From Syntrophomonas_A sp050258735 (GTDB lineage Bacteria; Bacillota; Syntrophomonadia; Syntrophomonadales; Syntrophomonadaceae): a DNA stretch of 34,536 nt. A model generated the notes under the pieces. The model saw only the letters and a program-made list of their open reading frames with translations. It did not search any database and had not been told where the DNA came from. Below, in pieces: positions 29,925-34,536 of the stretch. The translations under genes were made by a program, and so were the position numbers. The stretch lies in assembly GCA_050258735.1 (NCBI GenBank), contig JBLMZJ010000143.1, positions 1 to 34,536 of the forward strand, written 5' to 3'. The first letter of the stretch is position 1; every line of letters starts with the position of its first letter.

Positions 29925-31286
29925 TTATACCCGGGGCAAGGTTTTAAGGCTTTCATTCATCTCGGCGTCAGAAAACTCAACGTCTTCCATCTTTCCAGAA
30001 AGGTAAAGATCATAGGAATAGAGGTCGATGAGACCGTGGCCGCTGAGGTTGAAGACTATGGTCTTCTTGACCCCTTCCTGGTCAGCCTTGAGTGCTTCAT
30101 CAATGGCAGCCCTGATAGCGTGAGCCGATTCAGGCGCTGGTACGATGCACTCGGTCTGAGCAAACATCATGGCGGCATCAAAAGTTTCATTCTGTTTTAC
30201 TGCTACAGCTTCGATCAGGCCGTCATTGTATAGCTGCGACACCAGCGGTGAATCCCCGTGATATCTCAGGCCGCCGGCATGGATACCGGAAGGCATGAAA
30301 TCGTGTCCCAGGGTATACATCTTGTTAGCCGGAACCAAGCCTACGGAATCACCGAAATCGTAAGCGAAAACACCCTTGGTCAAGGTAGGGCAGGCGGCCG
30401 GTTCCACCGCCACCAGGCGGATATTTTTACCGGCTAGTTTATCCGGAATAAAGGGGAAGGCCAGACCGGCAAAGTTACTGCCGCCGCCGCAACATGCTAC
30501 CAGCACATCGGGATAGTCATCCACCATCTCCAGGGCTTCCTTTACTTCCTGGCCGATAACGGTCTGGTGCAGGCAGACATGATTTAACACACTACCCAGT
30601 GAATAATGGGTATCGTCACGTTTTGCAGCATCCTCTACTGCTTCGCTTATGGCTATGCCCAGACTGCCGTTGCTTTCAGGGTGCTGTTCCAGGATCTTGC
30701 GCCCGCTCTCGGTGAGGTTGCTGGGGCTAGCGATACAGGTGGCCCCGTATAATTCCATAATTGACCGCCGGTAGGGCTTTTGATTATAGCTGACCTTGAC
30801 CATGTATACCATAGCTTCCAAGCCGAACAGTTTACAGGCAAGCGATAAAGCAGTTCCCCACTGCCCTGCACCGGTTTCGGTAGATATACGTTTTATCCCC
30901 TCGACCTTGTTATAGAAAACCTGGGGCAGAGCCGAGTTCAATTTGTGACTGCCCACCGGGCTGACACCTTCATATTTATAATAGATACGGCTGGAGGTCC
31001 CCAGGGCTTTTTCCAATTGCCGGGCCCGGTACAAAGGCGAAGGTCGATACTGTTTGTACAAATCACGTACTTCATTGGGAATCTCGATAAATCTCTCCTG
31101 GGATACCTCCTGCATGATCAGTTCCCGAGCGAAAAGCGGCTCCAGGTCAGAAGGTGCTAATGGTTGGAGAGTTTGCGGGTTTAGTCCCGGTTCAGGCAGA
31201 TTGGGCATGTCTGCCTGTACGTTATACCAGAACTTTGGTATTTTTTCCTCTGGTAAAATGATTTTGTAGAGCTCGTCTTTGCTCAT
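29925..31286 (-). CDS. Tryptophan synthase beta-like protein (TrpB2 type)
   Basis: A 453-residue PLP enzyme, longer than standard TrpB (about 400) and matching TrpB2 with its N-terminal extension (PKFWYNVQADMPNLPEPGLNP). PLP lysine is Lys115 (GSHKLNSAL), the catalytic Glu137 is in STETGAGQWGTAL, and the phosphate loop is CCGGGSN (265-271). TrpB2 converts indole and serine to tryptophan, usually without a TrpA partner. No trpA or other trp gene is nearby, and the enzyme stands as a single gene with its own promoter (31329-31357) and terminator. It may salvage indole; another beta-elimination/replacement substrate is possible. GAGGAG lies 10 bases before the ATG. Confidence 0.93.
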   Translation of the reverse strand: MSKDELYKIILPEEKIPKFWYNVQADMPNLPEPGLNPQTLQPLAPSDLEPLFARELIMQEVSQERFIEIPNEVRDLYKQYRPSPLYRARQLEKALGTSSRIYYKYEGVSPVGSHKLNSALPQVFYNKVEGIKRISTETGAGQWGTALSLACKLFGLEAMVYMVKVSYNQKPYRRSIMELYGATCIASPSNLTESGRKILEQHPESNGSLGIAISEAVEDAAKRDDTHYSLGSVLNHVCLHQTVIGQEVKEALEMVDDYPDVLVACCGGGSNFAGLAFPFIPDKLAGKNIRLVAVEPAACPTLTKGVFAYDFGDSVGLVPANKMYTLGHDFMPSGIHAGGLRYHGDSPLVSQLYNDGLIEAVAVKQNETFDAAMMFAQTECIVPAPESAHAIRAAIDEALKADQEGVKKTIVFNLSGHGLIDLYSYDLYLSGKMEDVEFSDAEMNESLKTLPRV

Positions 31287-31328
31287 CTAAACTGGTCTCC
31301 TCTCTGCAGTAAAATTTAATCATTCCTG

Positions 31329-31357
31329 ATTTTATCACAATTGATCAGAAGGCTCAA
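31329..31357 (-). promoter_or_regulatory. Sigma-A promoter of the TrpB2 gene
   Basis: On the minus strand TTGAGC (31352-31357), a 17-bp spacer and TAAAAT (31329-31334) precede the ATG by about 40 bp. The leader is too short for a T-box or attenuator. Confidence 0.6.
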
Positions 31358-31475
31358 GCATTCGGCTATCATCTTATTGCATAAAAATGCTGGTACCCTC
31401 CGCAGGTCGGGCAACCACCCTCAGGGATTGACATCCGCTGACGAATCAGGTAATAGATAGGCATTTATTACCATC

Positions 31476-33671
31476 TCAGTTGTACAGTGCTGATGCGGAT
31501 ATCTCCGATAAGAATTCTGCAGTTATATCCATTTCGGCTAGAATGGCCTGGGCTTCTTCCTCACTGAGGCATGTGACCAGCAGACCGGCTTGCGGCATAT
31601 AGACTAGGCCTTCCGCCCATTCGCGGCAGGCTGATATGATCGTGTGGGGTTTATCGGCCTTTACTTTAATAACAGTAACATCCAATCCCATATCCTCCAG
31701 ACGGTTTACTTCCTGCTGCAAGCGGTATAGTACCAGTTGAGAGAGATCCAGCACATCTTGTTTCACTATGGTTTGAAGTTCCAGGAACCTGTTGAAAGGC
31801 TCTTCAATTATACTGGCTATTATGGACAGCAGCTTGATCCGCTCGCCGTCCATCAATATTGTATCTGCAAAAGACCAGATCAGAAGGTAGCCTCCAATCC
31901 AATCCCTTTGTTTAATGGGAAAGACCAATGCCTGCCTGTTATCGGCGAAGGCAACCACTTCATTTTCCGTGATCATTTCCACCGCAGCTATCATTTCTGG
32001 CGATAATAACGGCCCCTCGTTAAGATTCGGAACCATACAGTTTTTGGTACGAGTCAATATCTGCATTTCGTTCACACCCACACCCAGGCGTACTGCTGAA
32101 ACCAATAGTTTTAAGAAGCTGTCCAGGTCCCTGGCTTCCCGAATTATTCCCAATACATCCTGTATAGCAAATATATTGGCCAAGCTCTGTTCCAATTGCT
32201 CGTTTTTGATCTTGAGTTGTTCGTATATCAGTACATTTTCAACTGCGGCTGTTACCGAATTGATCAGTAATCCCAACAGCTCCAGATCCTCAGGACCATA
32301 CACCTGACCGGTGACTCTCTCGGAAAGTGTAATAAAGCCTAGATAAACTTCCGATTTTGTAAGGTGCAGAATCAATACCGGATCCAATAATTCACTGATC
32401 CCGCCGAATCCCGGAAAATTACTCAGAAAAGCTTCTCTCTGGTTATCATCATATTTATATTTAACGATAGAATTCTCCCGAGTCGGTATCTTCAGGGGAC
32501 CATTCAGCCAATAGGCATGTTCCTCCACGGTAAATGCCGATTTTAGCTGCATCATCTCCAAGCGGTTTTCCTTCTCTTCATACAGGAATATGGAACTGAC
32601 GCCTGATTGAAAGATCTCCATCAACATATCGAGAGTCAGCTGCATGGTTGCTTTTATATCAGTACTCGAGAAGATGACCTCCGCTGCACGGTAGACGGCT
32701 GCCAGAGCAAATAGCTTTTGATCCAGGACCCGGTTGCTCTGTACGAGATTCTCCTTGATCAGGTTCATCTCCCTGGCCTTGTTCAGGATCGTGCCCAGCG
32801 CTATAAGGGTAAGGCTATCCTGAGTGCCTATCCCATGATCGTCGAATGAAAAACATATCATCAGACAATCCAGATGCCCGTCGGTCTGCAGCGGGAAAAT
32901 CACCCGAGCGCCATGTTTGGCCATCAATTTATAATTATCCTCACCAATATTAGCCGGAGTGCAGTTTCTCATAATGGTGGGATAAAACGCAACATTACTG
33001 TTTGCAAGCAAAGGTGGAGCATCCAGTACGAAATGTTGTATATCACCTAGCTTGATGCCTTTACTGATGATCGGTCTAAAAACACCATCCTGTAATTTGA
33101 GTACCACTGCCGACGGGAATGCAAACATTTCAGAAACGATCTCCAGGTATAACTGGAGAAGAAAATCATTTCCGTAAGGTTCAAAAATATTATTGATGAT
33201 ACTGGCCATAAAGTTGAGCTGATAAGCCAGTTTCGATTGGTTATTGCGGAGAACCTCCAGGTTATCTATTGACTGCTTCGCGCAGAATAAACGGCTGATA
33301 TCATTGATGAATTCATGCACTTTGCCGGTGACCCGGGGCGACGGACCAGAAAATAACAAATAGGCACAGGCATCCCGGCCTTCCTTGGTGAATCTGATAA
33401 TATGACAATAAGGCGGAAGCGGCTGTTTATCCTCTGCCAGTTTGATGCTTATTTCCGGCAGTGCATCCAGCCTCTTCTTTATACCCTCAAGATCAAGTGA
33501 AGGAGGAAGAACCCCGGCAGCTTCAACAACCATAAGTTCTGCATCACCTATATTAACTGGCGCTAAAAGCAGGGCATTTTCACATTTTAATTGTTTAACC
33601 AGTCGTTCCATGACCAAAGTATAAACACGGTTCGATGTTATAATTTCTGCAGCTGCCAGTACCTGTTTCAT
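31476..33671 (-). CDS. Multi-GAF sensory protein without an output domain that I recognise
   Basis: A 731-residue protein of tandem sensor modules. By eye there are three or four GAF-like domains: about 15-135 (ENALLLAPVNIGDAELMVVEAAG), 160-305 (PSAVVLKLQDGVFRPIISKG), 330-485 (SGVSSIFLYEEKENRLEMMQL ... YLGFITLSERVTGQVYGPEDLELLGLL, the clearest), and 500-630 (a more diverged copy ending PIKQRDWIGGYLLIWSF). Coiled linkers (EQLKIKNEQLEQSLANIF) join them. The last 100 residues are not a GGDEF, HD, kinase or sigma-54 domain, so it is probably a scaffold or ligand sensor. A GTG nine bases earlier exists, but GGAG is eight bases before the ATG at 33671. It follows the FapA-like gene by 14 bp and is co-transcribed with it. 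Confidence 0.7.
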   Translation of the reverse strand: MKQVLAAAEIITSNRVYTLVMERLVKQLKCENALLLAPVNIGDAELMVVEAAGVLPPSLDLEGIKKRLDALPEISIKLAEDKQPLPPYCHIIRFTKEGRDACAYLLFSGPSPRVTGKVHEFINDISRLFCAKQSIDNLEVLRNNQSKLAYQLNFMASIINNIFEPYGNDFLLQLYLEIVSEMFAFPSAVVLKLQDGVFRPIISKGIKLGDIQHFVLDAPPLLANSNVAFYPTIMRNCTPANIGEDNYKLMAKHGARVIFPLQTDGHLDCLMICFSFDDHGIGTQDSLTLIALGTILNKAREMNLIKENLVQSNRVLDQKLFALAAVYRAAEVIFSSTDIKATMQLTLDMLMEIFQSGVSSIFLYEEKENRLEMMQLKSAFTVEEHAYWLNGPLKIPTRENSIVKYKYDDNQREAFLSNFPGFGGISELLDPVLILHLTKSEVYLGFITLSERVTGQVYGPEDLELLGLLINSVTAAVENVLIYEQLKIKNEQLEQSLANIFAIQDVLGIIREARDLDSFLKLLVSAVRLGVGVNEMQILTRTKNCMVPNLNEGPLLSPEMIAAVEMITENEVVAFADNRQALVFPIKQRDWIGGYLLIWSFADTILMDGERIKLLSIIASIIEEPFNRFLELQTIVKQDVLDLSQLVLYRLQQEVNRLEDMGLDVTVIKVKADKPHTIISACREWAEGLVYMPQAGLLVTCLSEEEAQAILAEMDITAEFLSEISASALYN

Positions 33672-33685
33672 ATAATACACTCCGT

Positions 33686-34536
33686 TTAGTTCTTAATTAC
33701 CACTATTCTTCGTTCATTAGAATCGTAATACATGGTTATATTCTGCATATCGTGACTGAGTTCTACCACCTTATCCTTGATTCTCATGGCAGTGTTATCA
33801 TTGATCTTATTCTTGACCTCGATCATCCCATCCCCTTTGGTGGAGCGCAGACATTGCATTATCTGTTCACGTTCGTCACGGTATCGCTCTATCTTATCCA
33901 GCAGGGAAGAATAGTACGGGAGAACCTTGGTTAAAGTCTCACGAGCCTCGGCATTTTTATCCTTGGCCAACAGCCGTACCCTTACAGCCAATTCACGGGC
34001 CTGATCCTCCTCTTTGGCGATCGAATCCTCTAAGATACGGTATTGCTGATACATTTTTTTACGATCGATTCCTTCCACCACCATATTCATATCCTTGTTG
34101 GCTTGAATGGTATTGACCTTTATCTGAGATCCGGCAGTAATCTGGTTTTGTCCCATAATGCGCCCTCGGATACCCTGCAGCAGAAAGGATCTCCCCGCTT
34201 TGATATTTGAACGGATAACGTATTCATTGACAACGATATTATTCCCCGCCTCGATCGCAGCTTCCTGTATGTAACGGGCCTCAACGTTTACTCCTGCTTG
34301 TACTAATGCATGACCGCGCCCGGTTATTCCCTGATGGATGAATACCGATCCATTCCTGGATATGACCGTAGCATCTTCCATACCGCCCCGTATTTCGATA
34401 TCTTCGTCGGCCTCGATACAAAAACCGTCCTTGACCCATCCGTTAATCAAGACCTTGCCGGGAAAATTAATATTACCTACGGAAAAATCGGTATCGCCAT
34501 TGACTATCTGCAGCTTGGTAACACTGATTTTGGGGC
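33686..34536 (-). CDS. FapA-family (DUF342) polymer-forming/cell-envelope protein, N-terminus cut by window edge
   Basis: The frame is open to the right edge; 283 C-terminal codons are visible. The first part (GNINFPGKVLINGWVKDGFCIEADEDIEIRGGMEDATVIS ... ITGRGHALVQAGVNVEARYIQEAAIEAGNNIVVNEYVIRSNIKAGRSFLLQG) is the right-handed beta-helix repeat of DUF342/FapA, with short G-x-I/V-x-A-G-x turns. A charged coiled coil follows (about 130 residues before the end, RILEDSIAKEEDQARELAVRVRLLAKD), then a short beta-rich tail (MQNITMYYDSNERRIVVIKN). FapA proteins have been linked to flagellar assembly, but the biochemical role is not settled. The internal TTG at 34450 is not a plausible start because the beta-helix clearly continues upstream. 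Confidence 0.8.
   Translation of the reverse strand, partial: PKISVTKLQIVNGDTDFSVGNINFPGKVLINGWVKDGFCIEADEDIEIRGGMEDATVISRNGSVFIHQGITGRGHALVQAGVNVEARYIQEAAIEAGNNIVVNEYVIRSNIKAGRSFLLQGIRGRIMGQNQITAGSQIKVNTIQANKDMNMVVEGIDRKKMYQQYRILEDSIAKEEDQARELAVRVRLLAKDKNAEARETLTKVLPYYSSLLDKIERYRDEREQIMQCLRSTKGDGMIEVKNKINDNTAMRIKDKVVELSHDMQNITMYYDSNERRIVVIKN

Noticed and set aside
31380..31440. GGGTGG-containing segment upstream of TrpB2 as a T-box riboswitch
   Set aside because: It lies upstream of the promoter at 31329-31357, lacks the TGGNACCGCG core and has no terminator/antiterminator before the gene.

Overview
The window reads as a chromosomal segment of a low- to mid-GC, spore-forming Clostridia-type Firmicute. 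The best guess is a fatty-acid-oxidising syntroph of the Syntrophomonas kind. This rests on: a BofC-like sporulation protein beside ruvC; a FabK-type fatty-acid synthesis operon; a thiolase plus long acyl-CoA dehydrogenase pair behind a sigma-54 type promoter; a RACo-like corrinoid-activation protein; many TTG and GTG starts with strong AGGAGG-type ribosome sites; and class A RNase P RNA. The genus is an inference from gene content, not from any search. No phage, CRISPR array, tRNA, rRNA or intact insertion sequence was seen.

Layout. 1-3.1 kb (minus strand): bofC-like, then ruvC-ruvA-ruvB-queH, covering Holliday-junction processing and queuosine synthesis; queH runs off the left edge. 3.5-5.1 kb (plus): an unrecognised 277-residue protein, a nested palindromic element bracketed by two copies of one terminator stem, and a secreted six-cysteine mini-protein. 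5.2-8.2 kb (minus): a PHP phosphoesterase, cation/Ca2+ exchanger and RidA operon, then an XRE-cupin regulator with its own promoter. 8.3-9.6 kb (plus): a DUF1015 protein. 9.7-12.8 kb (minus): a three-helix membrane protein, a RACo-like iron-sulfur/ASKHA protein and an SDR. 13.1-13.4 kb (plus): rnpB. 13.4-14.45 kb: a 1-kb non-coding block ending in the sigma-54 promoter and a long leader. 14.46-17.6 kb (plus): thiolase and acyl-CoA dehydrogenase. 17.6-25.7 kb (minus): fabH-fabK-fabD-fabG-acpP-fabF-fabZ-accD-accA, then a stand-alone starch-binding-like domain. 25.7-26.3 kb: a long intergenic block with a possible operator and coding-like debris. 26.3-34.5 kb (minus): HU, an HD-GYP protein, trmK and a Nif3-family gene, TrpB2, and a FapA (DUF342)/multi-GAF pair cut by the right edge.

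How it fits together. Opposed pathways sit back to back: thiolase and acyl-CoA dehydrogenase (beta-oxidation, probably highly expressed and activator-dependent) converge with the type II fatty-acid synthesis operon at a shared bidirectional terminator near 17.6 kb. accB, accC, plsX and a fapR-like gene are not present here and must lie elsewhere if they exist. The HD-GYP and FapA/GAF genes point to signalling and cell-surface control.

I found no clearly new multi-gene system. The items most worth checking are the sigma-54 control region, the nested palindrome at 4.34-4.52 kb, the six-cysteine exported peptide, the orphan 277-residue gene and the FapA/multi-GAF pair.
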